Positions 28,188-36,600 of a stretch of DNA of 64,000 nt are shown piece after piece. Made by a program: the position numbers and the translations under genes. How positions within the stretch are numbered: the stretch's first letter is position 1; each line of letters starts with the position of its first letter. The stretch covers positions 620,001 through 684,000 of the forward strand of contig NZ_JAMTCR010000005.1 in the NCBI RefSeq assembly GCF_024171945.1. The letters are read 5' to 3'. The DNA is from Actinokineospora globicatena (GTDB lineage: Bacteria; Actinomycetota; Actinomycetes; Mycobacteriales; Pseudonocardiaceae). The notes beneath the pieces are model-generated. The model was given only the letters and a program-made list of their open reading frames with translations. It made no database searches and had not been told where the DNA came from.

Positions 28188-28807
28188 GAGGTGCCCTTGC
28201 TGGTGACCGACAACGACGCGCTCGGCAGGCGCACGGGGTTGTCCCGGCCGGAGGTGGGGGAGGGGTTGAACGCCTTCAACGCGTAGAGGTCCATCCGGAC
28301 GTCGCACAGGTGCACGCTCAGCGAGAGGCCGAGGCTCAACAACCACGCGGCGGGAAGCGCGCACAGCAACAGCGGGCTCGACGCGTAGAGGTTGTTGGCC
28401 CACAGGTCGGTCTGCATCTGCTGACCGGTCGAATTCGTCCCGCCCAGTTGGGTGGTCCCGGGCGAACCGAGGGTGAGCGCGTAGGTGGAGCGGCTACCGT
28501 CGGAGATTGTCAGGTCGTCGAGGGTGAGCGCGCGGAACGTGTAGTGCGCGGCCTGGAACGACACCCCGTTGGCGTCGACGACGGTCTCGGTGCCCTTGTA
28601 CTGGATCGACGCGGCGTAACCGGAGCTCGCGGTCACCTTGAGCGGTTTGTCCTTCGGCGTGGTCAGGAAACCGATTTGCGGCGCCGGGGTGGGTGCCGCC
28701 GCGAGCGCGGCCTCCGCCCGGAAGTAGGGCAGGTCCGGCACGATCGCGCTGCCCAGCACGAGGGCGAGCACCGCGGCGAACACCGCCGGTTTCCGGACCC
28801 GCCTCAT
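28184..28807 (-). CDS. Exported protein of the DUF6230/DUF6114 operon, unknown function
   Basis: A 207-aa protein with a signal-like N-terminus (MRRVRKPAVFAAVLALVLGS, then AEAALAAAP as a possible cleavage region). The rest is predicted extracytoplasmic, with YTFRALTLDDLTISDGS and a hydrophobic stretch near 145-165 (LLLCALPAAWLLSLGLSLSV) containing one Cys, then a second Cys in HLCDVRMDLY. I do not recognise the family. ATG 28807 overlaps the DUF6114 stop by 4 bases (ATGA), and its own stop overlaps the next start by 4 bases, so its expression is tied to both neighbours. Confidence 0.7.
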   Translation of the reverse strand: MRRVRKPAVFAAVLALVLGSAIVPDLPYFRAEAALAAAPTPAPQIGFLTTPKDKPLKVTASSGYAASIQYKGTETVVDANGVSFQAAHYTFRALTLDDLTISDGSRSTYALTLGSPGTTQLGGTNSTGQQMQTDLWANNLYASSPLLLCALPAAWLLSLGLSLSVHLCDVRMDLYALKAFNPSPTSGRDNPVRLPSASLSVTSKGTS

Positions 28808-29238
28808 GCCGCTTCCCCGACCGGTTCCGGCTTGACCCGCCGCGGTCCCCAGCCGAAGGTCATCGACCCGCCCAGGATGCCGAGCAGCATGCCGACCAGG
28901 AACCCGCCCAGGTTGGACCCGACCAGCGACGCCACCGCGAACAGCACCCCGAGGAACCCGGCCAGGTGCCGCGACTTGGGCGCGAACCACGCGCACAGTC
29001 CGAACAGGACAAGGCCGCCGCCGAGCAGGTACCCGGCGATGCCGCCGAACCCGGCGCTGAGCACCACCGCGATCGGCGCGAAGGTGAGCGACATGATCGC
29101 CCAGCCGCCGAGCACCATCCACAGCCCGCCCCAGAACGGCCGGGTGCGCCGGAAGTCGGTGAACCAGCGCCAGCCGGACCCGACGGCCTGACCGGCCCTG
29201 ACCAGCGCGGTGCTCGACCGCGCGCTGCCGTGTGCCAT
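28804..29238 (-). CDS. DUF6114-type membrane protein
   Basis: A 144-aa membrane protein with about four hydrophobic segments after a basic N-terminus: FWGGLWMVLGGWAIMSLTFA, PIAVVLSAGFGGIAGYLLGG, LVLFGLCAWF, and LAGFLGVLFAVASLVGSNLG / FLVGMLLGILGGSM. This matches DUF6114, which in Streptomyces is commonly found next to DUF6230; no role is established. GTG/ATG start at 29238 is 10 bases after the DUF6230 stop. It is the only multi-pass member of the operon and could anchor or export the other three. Confidence 0.8.
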   Translation of the reverse strand: MAHGSARSSTALVRAGQAVGSGWRWFTDFRRTRPFWGGLWMVLGGWAIMSLTFAPIAVVLSAGFGGIAGYLLGGGLVLFGLCAWFAPKSRHLAGFLGVLFAVASLVGSNLGGFLVGMLLGILGGSMTFGWGPRRVKPEPVGEAA

Positions 29239-29248
29239 GGCGCGCCCC

Positions 29249-29968
29249 TCAGCAGTTGACGGTGCCGGGCACGATGCCCAGGTTCAGCTTGGGCAGCGTG
29301 ATGTTGCCGCTGATCTCCGCGGTGTAGGCGTCGGCGGTCAGCCCGGTCACCCGCACGACCCCGGCTTCCAGGCCGAACGCGCCGACCGTGCCGCCCTCCA
29401 GCGGCTGCCCGCCCATCTGCACCTGGTGCGCGGTCTTGCCCAGCACCATCTCCGAGAACTGGCTCTGCGTGCCCTGCACCGCCTTCGCCTCCAGGATCAG
29501 GTTGTAGGCGTCGATGACGTCGGCGCCGCCGTTGGGCGTGCCGTCGACGGGGGAGCCCGCGTTGAGCTTGAGCGTGTAGGGCAGCCCGAGGATGGTCTGG
29601 TGGATCACCGCGCACAGGCCGTCGAGCTTGGCCGACTGGAACCCGGCGCGGGCCATCGCCTCGCCCTTGCCCGCCTGGCTGCCGTCGGCGAGTTGCCTGC
29701 TGTGCAGGAAGGCGGCGAACCCGCTGCCGTTGACCTGGTCCGAGCGCAGCGTGAACGGCTGGCCGGAGACGAAGAAGTTGGCCGCGAGCGCGCCCTGGGC
29801 CATCGCCACGCCCAGTGCCGTCGCCACGGCGGCTGCGGGCAGCGCGACCAGGGTGCTGCGCCCCCACCTGGTGCCGGTCCGGGGTCCCGTGGCGTCGGCC
29901 CGCATCCGCTCGTTCCAAGCGCGCAGCGCGGCCCGGGGGCGGAGTCGGCTGTGCTCGGGTCGGGGCAT
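29249..29968 (-). CDS. DUF6230 family exported protein
   Basis: A 239-aa protein, first gene of the operon. A basic N-terminus is followed by a hydrophobic segment (LVALPAAAVATALGVAMAQG) and ALAANFFVSGQPFTLRSDQV, the pattern of DUF6230. The C-terminus NITLPKLNLGIVPGTVNC is a strand ending in Cys. ATG 29968 has GGGAG at about 6 bases; the frame is open to 30124 but upstream residues are not family-like. Function is unknown. Downstream come DUF6114 and two further exported proteins, with gaps of 10, -4 and -4 bases. Confidence 0.8.
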   Translation of the reverse strand: MPRPEHSRLRPRAALRAWNERMRADATGPRTGTRWGRSTLVALPAAAVATALGVAMAQGALAANFFVSGQPFTLRSDQVNGSGFAAFLHSRQLADGSQAGKGEAMARAGFQSAKLDGLCAVIHQTILGLPYTLKLNAGSPVDGTPNGGADVIDAYNLILEAKAVQGTQSQFSEMVLGKTAHQVQMGGQPLEGGTVGAFGLEAGVVRVTGLTADAYTAEISGNITLPKLNLGIVPGTVNC

Positions 29969-30326
29969 CGGCGCTCCCAGTGTGTAGATCGGTGGCGTGT
30001 GATCGGTGGCGTGTGGTCGATGACAGCCCGGTGTGCGGACCCGCGCTGACCTGCGCGGGAGCCCGTCCGCCCCGGTGGTGGGCAACACCATGGCAAACGG
30101 CGTGGGCGACCGACAAGGGGCCAATCGCAGTAGGCCGTGACCTCAAGTCACAGTTACCTAGGCGTAACAGCTACTGGCCGTGACGGCGGCCAACAAAGAT
30201 TGCGAGTGATCTCAATGGTCATGGCCTCGCGAGCAGATCAAGGCTGGTGCGCCGGTTCGGACGATGGTGACTCTGCGTCGATGTGTAACGGTTTGATAAG
30301 TACTACCGTGAGGTAACCTCTGGCGC
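29969..30326. promoter_or_regulatory. Divergent promoter region, DUF6230 operon / lepB
   Basis: A 358-base gap without a gene. It contains a perfect tandem of GATCGGTGGCGTGT (29987-30000 and 30001-30014), 19 bases before the DUF6230 start, and an inverted repeat GTTAC-N6-GTAAC around CCTAGG (30153-30168). A low-GC stretch TTTGATAAGTACTACCGTGAGGTAACC lies just before the lepB start (about 30292-30318) and could carry its promoter. Either repeat could be an operator; no regulator is next to them. Confidence 0.4.
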
Positions 30327-30872
30327 GTGCGGATCCGGGTCTGGCGGGTGGTCGGCGTGGCGGCGGGCGTGGTCGCCGCGCTCGTCATCACGGCCGTCGT
30401 CGCCGTCGCCGTGCTCGCGATCCCGATCTCCGGCGGCAGCATGAGCCCGACCTACCGCGACGGCGACAGGGCGCTGCCGTACCCGTTCCGCGGCCCCGAC
30501 GACGTCGAACGCGGGGACGTCGTGGCGACTCGGTTCGCCGCCGACGGCCCGGTGGTCGTCAAGCGCGTCATCGCCACCGGGGGAGACCGCGTCCGGATCG
30601 ACCCCGGGCCCGTTGTTCGCGTTCTCCCAGCGGGGGAAACCGAGTGGCGCACGGTCCCGACCGCAGCCGACTGGGGTGTCAAACCGGTCGAGTGCTGCGG
30701 CCCGGACGGCAAGGCGGCGGACAGTCCGGCGGACGCCTTGGTGCCCAACGGGATGCTGTTCCTGCTCGGCGACAACCCGGGTGGTTCCGACGATTCCCGC
30801 GCCTTCGGCTGGGCGCCCCGAGAACTGGTCGGTGCAATTGTCTGGACCACTGCGTGGCCGCCGGAGTGGTGA
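30327..30872 (+). CDS. lepB: Signal peptidase I
   Basis: Membrane-anchored serine protease that removes signal peptides outside the membrane. The product is 181 aa. One N-terminal helix (about 8-32) precedes the catalytic serine Ser38 in GGSMSPTY; the general-base lysine is Lys79 in VVVKRVIATGG; box E is LLGDNPGGSDDSRAFGW. It is shorter than housekeeping LepB and has a Cys pair in PVECCGPDGK. GTG at 30327. The next gene encodes a secreted protease. As an extra signal peptidase in an export-rich region it may serve neighbouring substrates, which is inference. Confidence 0.92.
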   Translation: MRIRVWRVVGVAAGVVAALVITAVVAVAVLAIPISGGSMSPTYRDGDRALPYPFRGPDDVERGDVVATRFAADGPVVVKRVIATGGDRVRIDPGPVVRVLPAGETEWRTVPTAADWGVKPVECCGPDGKAADSPADALVPNGMLFLLGDNPGGSDDSRAFGWAPRELVGAIVWTTAWPPEW

Positions 30873-30935
30873 TCGGCAGGCCGTGGCAACTGGTGAACCT
30901 TGCCGCCCACCCGGGACCCCAGTACCGAATTCCCA

Positions 30936-32168
30936 ATGGACATCTCCCCGCACAGCGGATTCCGCCGACCTTCCGGGCGAGCGGCGCGAACCGGGCTCGT
31001 CGTCGTTCTGTCCGCCGCCTTGGCCATCGCGCCCGCCATCATTCCCGTGCCGGCCACCATTCCCGCGGCCGCCGCCATTCCCGCGGCCAGCGCTGCACCC
31101 GCGACCGCTGAGACCTATGTCGTTGTTCTGCGACCCACGACCGCCGCCGAGTTCGGCACCCGGGTCACCGCTCTCGCCAACCACTACGGCGCGCGCGTCG
31201 AACGCCAGTACACGTCCGCGCTATCCGGCTTCTCCGCGCGGCTCACCACATCCGGCGCGAAGGCACTGGCCGCTGACCCGTCGGTCGCCTACGTCGTCCC
31301 CGACACCCCGGTGCGGGCTTACGGCGGACAGCCCAACCCGCCGTCGTGGGGGCTGGACCGCGTCGACCAACGCAAGCTCCCGCTCGACAAGCGCTACCGC
31401 TACGACACCCTCGCCGCCAACGTCACCGCGTTCATCCTCGACACCGGTGTCCGCGCGACCCACGCCGACTTCGGCGGCCGTGTCCGGGGCGGGCGCGACT
31501 TCGTCGACAACGACAACGATCCCGACGACCAGCACGGCCACGGCACGTTCCTCGCCGGTGTCGTCGGCGGAAAGGAGTACGGACTGGCAAAAGGTGTCAA
31601 GCTCGTCCCGGTGCGGGTGCTCGACAAGAACGGCTCCGGCAGCGTGTCCACCGTCATCGCGGGCATCGACTGGATCACCGCCAACGCCGGTGGACCATCC
31701 GTGGTGAACATGAGCCTCGGCGGCCGGGCGAACCAGGCGCTCGACGACGCCGTGCGCGGGTCCATCACCGCGGGCGTCACCTACTCCGTGCCCGCGGGGT
31801 CCTCCGGCGGGAGCGCGGGGACCATCTCGCCTGCCCGGGTCACCGAGGCCATCACCTCCGCGAGCCTCACCCAGACCGATTGCGCCGCCGTGAACTCCAA
31901 CTCCGGCCCCGTGGTCGACCTGTACGCGCCCGGCGTCGGCATCGTCGGTCCGTGGATCACCGCCAACGACGCCAAGGTGACGCTCAGCGGGACCTCCCTG
32001 GCCGCCGCGCACACCACCGGCGCCGCCGCGCTGCGCCTGGGCACCCAGCCGACGCTCACCCCGGCGGGCGTGCAGGCGGCCCTCGTGCGCTCCGCGAGCA
32101 CCGGCGTGTGCGAACTCCCCGTGAACACAGCGGATCGGATCCTCTACACCGGACCGTTCGGATACTGA
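30936..32168 (+). CDS. S8 (subtilisin/proteinase K-type) secreted protease with altered oxyanion site
   Basis: A 410-aa exported protein: signal peptide (about 1-55, Ala/Ile/Pro-rich), an I9-type propeptide (TYVVVLRPTTAAEFGTRV to VVPDTPVRAYG), then an S8 domain. The triad is Asp169 (FILDTGVRATHADF), His202 (QHGHGTFLAGV) and Ser354 (LSGTSLAAAHTTG). The oxyanion-hole Asn, normally in an AAGN motif, is replaced: VPAGSSGGSAG places Ser289 there. Cysteines usual near that site are also missing. It may be slow, specialised or inactive. ATG 30936 gives the signal peptide; the frame opens at 30900 without reason to start earlier. The gene follows lepB by 63 bases. Confidence 0.85.
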   Translation: MDISPHSGFRRPSGRAARTGLVVVLSAALAIAPAIIPVPATIPAAAAIPAASAAPATAETYVVVLRPTTAAEFGTRVTALANHYGARVERQYTSALSGFSARLTTSGAKALAADPSVAYVVPDTPVRAYGGQPNPPSWGLDRVDQRKLPLDKRYRYDTLAANVTAFILDTGVRATHADFGGRVRGGRDFVDNDNDPDDQHGHGTFLAGVVGGKEYGLAKGVKLVPVRVLDKNGSGSVSTVIAGIDWITANAGGPSVVNMSLGGRANQALDDAVRGSITAGVTYSVPAGSSGGSAGTISPARVTEAITSASLTQTDCAAVNSNSGPVVDLYAPGVGIVGPWITANDAKVTLSGTSLAAAHTTGAAALRLGTQPTLTPAGVQAALVRSASTGVCELPVNTADRILYTGPFGY

Positions 32169-32330
32169 ACGGTTCGCGGCACCGGCGCGGCCGTCCGGGT
32201 GAGACCCCTGGCGCGACCGCCCCGGTGCCGGCACCATCCGCGGCGGTGCGGTCGGTCTGGGGGCCAGTCGACGGGCGCACCGCACCCACGTTCGACGGGG
32301 CGCCAGTCGCCCTGACCGAGAGGACCCACC

Positions 32331-33458
32331 GTGCCCCCAGGTGGCACCAGACCGCGCGTCGTGCCGTTCGCCGTGCTGGTCACCGTGGTCAGCGCCGCGC
32401 TCAGCGCCAGCCCGGTCCCCGCGGCCGCCGACCCCGAACCGGACCGCCTCGTCCCCAAGCGCACCGTTCGGGAAGCACCGGTAGATCTACCTAGCGCGAT
32501 GGCGCGCTTCTGGGTCGCGTATTCCAGCGGCGCGGACCCGCGCAAGGCCGCAGCGATCCTGGACGCGCTGCTGCGGGCGGAGGGCACACCCAGCGAGCCT
32601 GTGCGCCGCGCGGTGCGGATGCTCGTCGCGCACGCCGGTGGCGACCAGCGGCGCGCCTGGTGCGAGCGGCTCGACCTGCTCGGCGTCCCCGCCCCGCCCC
32701 GGCACGCCGCGTTCCTCGCCGCCGCCTTCGCCGCGTCCGACCAGGCGTTCGGACTGACCAGGCAGACGCCGGTGCCGACCGCGCAGACCGCCTACGCCGG
32801 TCACGTGCCCGCCAGGATGACCGACGGTGACGCCGCGACCTTCTACTGGAGCGACGGCGCCCCCCAGCCGGGCACCCAGTTCGTGCTCGACCTCGGCCGG
32901 GTCCGCCCCGTGCAGGGCGTCGCGGTGGCCATGGGCACCGCCGACCGGCCGCGCGACTTCCTGCGCTCCGGGGTGCTGGAGGGCTCGGTGGACGGCGTCG
33001 ACTGGGCGACCGTGCGCCAGCTGCCCGGCCTGCCGACGGTGACCGCCACCCTGGGCCCCGGCTCGCGTGATGTTCGTTACCTGCGGCTACGCGCCACCGC
33101 CGGTCAGCGGCACTGGCTGGCCGTCCGCGAGGTCTCGGTCCGCCCCGGGCCCACCGACGCCGCAGGCGACGGCGACCCGGCCACCGCCTACCGGGTGACC
33201 GGCGGGCCGGTCGAGGTGAACCTGGGGGTCGACCAGCCGCTGGAGCGGATCGTCGTGCTGGCCGACCGGGGCACCCGCCAGGGCGTTCCCGTGCAGGTCC
33301 GCGACGAGGCGGGCACCTGGCGCACCGTGGGCAGGCTCGGTGGCGAGTACACCGACGTCGCCGCGCGCGGGATCGTGGCCGGGCGGGTGCGGGTGCTGTT
33401 CGGTCCTGACTCGACGGGGACCGCCGTCCGTGAGATCGTGGTCCGGCCCGCGCGGTGA
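32331..33458 (+). CDS. Secreted protein with discoidin (F5/8 type C / CBM32-like) C-terminal domain
   Basis: A 375-aa exported protein. The signal peptide is about 1-32 (VPFAVLVTVVSAALSASPVP, then AAADP). Residues about 50-145 form a helical region (ARFWVAYSSGADPRKAAAIL). From about 155 it resembles a discoidin-type domain: HVPARMTDGDAATFYWSDGA, FVLDLGRVRPVQGVAVAMG, and SVDGVDWATVRQLPG. A second shorter sandwich appears near 280-375. No catalytic domain is seen; the arrangement recalls the C-terminal part of GH84 enzymes without the barrel. GTG 32331 has GAGAGGA upstream. Probable wall or glycan binder; ligand unknown. Confidence 0.7.
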   Translation: MPPGGTRPRVVPFAVLVTVVSAALSASPVPAAADPEPDRLVPKRTVREAPVDLPSAMARFWVAYSSGADPRKAAAILDALLRAEGTPSEPVRRAVRMLVAHAGGDQRRAWCERLDLLGVPAPPRHAAFLAAAFAASDQAFGLTRQTPVPTAQTAYAGHVPARMTDGDAATFYWSDGAPQPGTQFVLDLGRVRPVQGVAVAMGTADRPRDFLRSGVLEGSVDGVDWATVRQLPGLPTVTATLGPGSRDVRYLRLRATAGQRHWLAVREVSVRPGPTDAAGDGDPATAYRVTGGPVEVNLGVDQPLERIVVLADRGTRQGVPVQVRDEAGTWRTVGRLGGEYTDVAARGIVAGRVRVLFGPDSTGTAVREIVVRPAR

Positions 33459-33574
33459 ACGCCCGTTAATCGGCGCGCCCGGGGCAAGCCGCCGATCGGG
33501 GAGTAAATCCTCCCAGAACCGGCCCGAAAAGCCGGAAAACCTAGAATCCCGATCGATCGGCATGGCGCCTGTCA

Positions 33575-33615
33575 CGTGGGACTATGTTCCCGACGCGTGG
33601 GACATCCGGGATAAT
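33575..33615 (+). promoter_or_regulatory. pyc promoter with direct-repeat operator candidate
   Basis: TTCCCG (33587-33592) and GATAAT (33610-33615) are 17 bases apart and end 43 bases before the start codon. CGTGGGAC occurs at 33575-33582 and 33596-33603, exactly 21 bases apart (two helical turns), one copy on each side of the -35. This looks like a site for a dimeric regulator on one face of the helix. Confidence 0.45.
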
Positions 33616-33657
33616 CTCCGCCGACCGACTTCTCCAGGTAGCAGGAGGTAACCGGGC

Positions 33658-36600
33658 ATGTTCCGCAAGGTGCTCGTCGCCAACCGAGGCGAGATCGCCA
33701 TCCGGGCGTTCCGAGCCGGGTACGAACTCGGCGCTGGGACTGTCGCGGTCTTCCCCTACGAGGACCGCAACTCCCCGCACCGGATGAAGGCCGATGAGGC
33801 CTACGAGATCGGTGCGCCCGGCCACCCGGTGCGCGCCTACCTCTCCGTCGAGGAGATCGTGAAGGCCGCCACCAAGGCGGGCGCCGACGCGGTCTACCCC
33901 GGGTACGGCTTCCTCTCGGAGAACCCGGAACTGGCCAAGGCCTGCGCCGAGGCCGGGATCACCTTTGTCGGCCCCGACGCCGACATCCTCGAGCTGACCG
34001 GCAACAAGGCGCGCGCCATCGCCGCGGCCAGGGAAGCCGGGCTGCCGGTGCTGCGCTCCACCGCGCCGTCGACCGACGTCGACGCGCTGCTCGTGGCGGC
34101 CGAGGAGATCGGGTTCCCGATCTTCGTCAAGGCCGTCGCCGGTGGTGGCGGCCGGGGCATGCGCCGGGTCGAGGAGGCGGGCGCGCTGCGCGAGTCGCTC
34201 GAGGCGGCGATGCGCGAGGCCGAGTCGGCCTTCGGCGACTCCACGGTGTTCCTCGAGCAGGCCGTGCTCGACCCGCGCCACATCGAGGTGCAGATCCTCG
34301 CAGACGGCGCGGGCAACGTGATCCACCTCTACGAGCGCGACTGCTCGCTGCAGCGGCGCCACCAGAAGGTCATCGAGATCGCGCCCGCGCCCAACCTCGA
34401 CCCCGCGCTGCGCGACCGCATCTGCGCCGACGCCGTGGCCTTCGCCCGCCACATCGGCTACAAGAACGCGGGCACCGTCGAGTTCCTGCTCGACACCCGC
34501 GGCAACCACGTCTTCATCGAGATGAACCCGCGCATCCAGGTCGAGCACACGGTCACCGAGGAGGTCACCGACGTCGACCTGGTGCAGTCGCAGCTGCGCA
34601 TCGCCTCCGGCGAGACCCTCGCCGACCTGGGCCTCACCCAGGACGACATCTACCTGCGCGGCGCGGCGCTGCAGTGCCGGATCACCACCGAGGACCCGTC
34701 CAAGGGCTTCCGCCCGGACACCGGCATGATCAGCGCCTACCGCTCCCCTGGCGGCAGCGGCATCCGCCTCGACGGCGGCACCGCGGCGGGCGCCGAGGTC
34801 AGCGCCCACTTCGACTCGATGCTGGTCAAGCTCACCTGCCGCGGCCGCGACTTCGCCGCCGCGGTGCGCAGGGCCAAGCGGGCGGTCGCCGAGTTCCGCA
34901 TCCGCGGCGTGGCGTCCAACATCCCGTTCCTGCAGGCCGTGCTCGACGACGAGGACTTCGTCGCGGGCCGGGTCACCACCGCGTTCATCGAGCAGCGCCC
35001 GCACCTGCTGACCGCGCGCAGCTCCGCCGACCGCGCGACCCGGCTGCTGACCTACCTGGCCGACGTCACGGTCAACAAGCCGCACGGCCCCCGGCCGCAC
35101 ATGATCGACCCGCGGGAGAAGCTGCCCGCCGTCGACCTGTCCACCGAGCCGCCCGCGGGCACCAAGCAGAAGCTGGTCGAGCTCGGCCCGGAGGGCTTCG
35201 CCCGCTGGATGCGCGAGAACAAGCGGGTCGGCGTCACCGACACCACCTTCCGCGACGCGCACCAGTCGCTGCTGGCCACCCGGGTCCGCACCAAGGACCT
35301 GCTGGCCATCGCCCCGCACGTCGCCCGCAGCACCCCCGAGCTGTTCTCCCTGGAGTGCTGGGGCGGGGCCACCTACGACGTGGCGCTGCGCTTCCTCGCC
35401 GAGGACCCGTGGGAGCGGCTGGCCGCGCTGCGCGAGGCGGTGCCCAACCTGTGCCTGCAGATGCTGCTGCGCGGGCGCAACACCGTCGGCTACACCCCGT
35501 ACCCGACGGAGGTGACCGACGCGTTCGTCCGCGAGGCCACCGACACCGGCATCGACATCTTCCGCATCTTCGACGCGCTCAACGACGTCGAGCAGATGCG
35601 GCCCGCGATCGAGGCGGTCCGCGAGACCGGCACCGCGATCGCCGAGGTCGCCCTCTGCTACACCGCCGACCTGTCGAACCCGGCCGAGCAGCTCTACACG
35701 CTCGACTACTACCTCAAGCTGGCCGAGCAGATCGTCGGCGCGGGCGCGCACGTGCTGGCCGTCAAGGACATGGCGGGCCTGCTGCGCCCGCCCGCCGCCG
35801 CCCGGTTGATCACCGCGCTGCGCAAGGAGTTCGACCTCCCGGTCCACCTGCACACCCACGACACCGCCGGCGGCCAGCTGGCCACCTACCTGGCCGCCAT
35901 CCAGTCCGGTGTGGACGCCGTGGACGGCGCGGTGGCGTCGCTGTCGGGCACCACCTCGCAGCCCTCGCTCTCGGCGATCGTGGCCGCCACCGACTACAGC
36001 GACCGGGAGACCGGGCTGTCGCTGCAGGCGGTGTCGGACCTGGAGCCGTACTGGGAGACCGTGCGCCGGGTGTACGCGCCGTTCGAGGCGGGCCTGCCCG
36101 CGCCGACCGGCCGCGTGTACCACCACGAGATCCCCGGTGGTCAGCTGTCGAACCTGCGCACCCAGGCCGTCGCGCTCGGCCTCGGCGACCGGTTCGAGGA
36201 CATCGAGACCATCTACGCCGCCGCGGACCGGATGCTCGGCCGCCTGGTGAAGGTCACCCCGTCCTCCAAGGTCGTCGGCGACCTCGCGCTGCACCTGGTT
36301 GGCGCGGGTGTGGACCCCAAGGAGTTCGAGGCCGACCCCGGTCGCTTCGACATCCCGGACTCCGTCATCGGCTTCCTGCACGGCGAGCTCGGCGACCCGG
36401 CGGGCGGCTGGCCGGAGCCGTTCCGCAGCAAGGCGCTCAAGGGCCGCCCGGCGCCCAAGGGCGTCGCGGAGCTGACCGAGGCCGACCGCACCGGCCTGGC
36501 CGAGGACCGCCGCGCGACCCTCAACCGGCTGCTGTTCCCCGGCCCCACCAAGGAGTACCTGGCCCACCGCGACCAGTACGGCGACACCAGCGTGCTGGCC

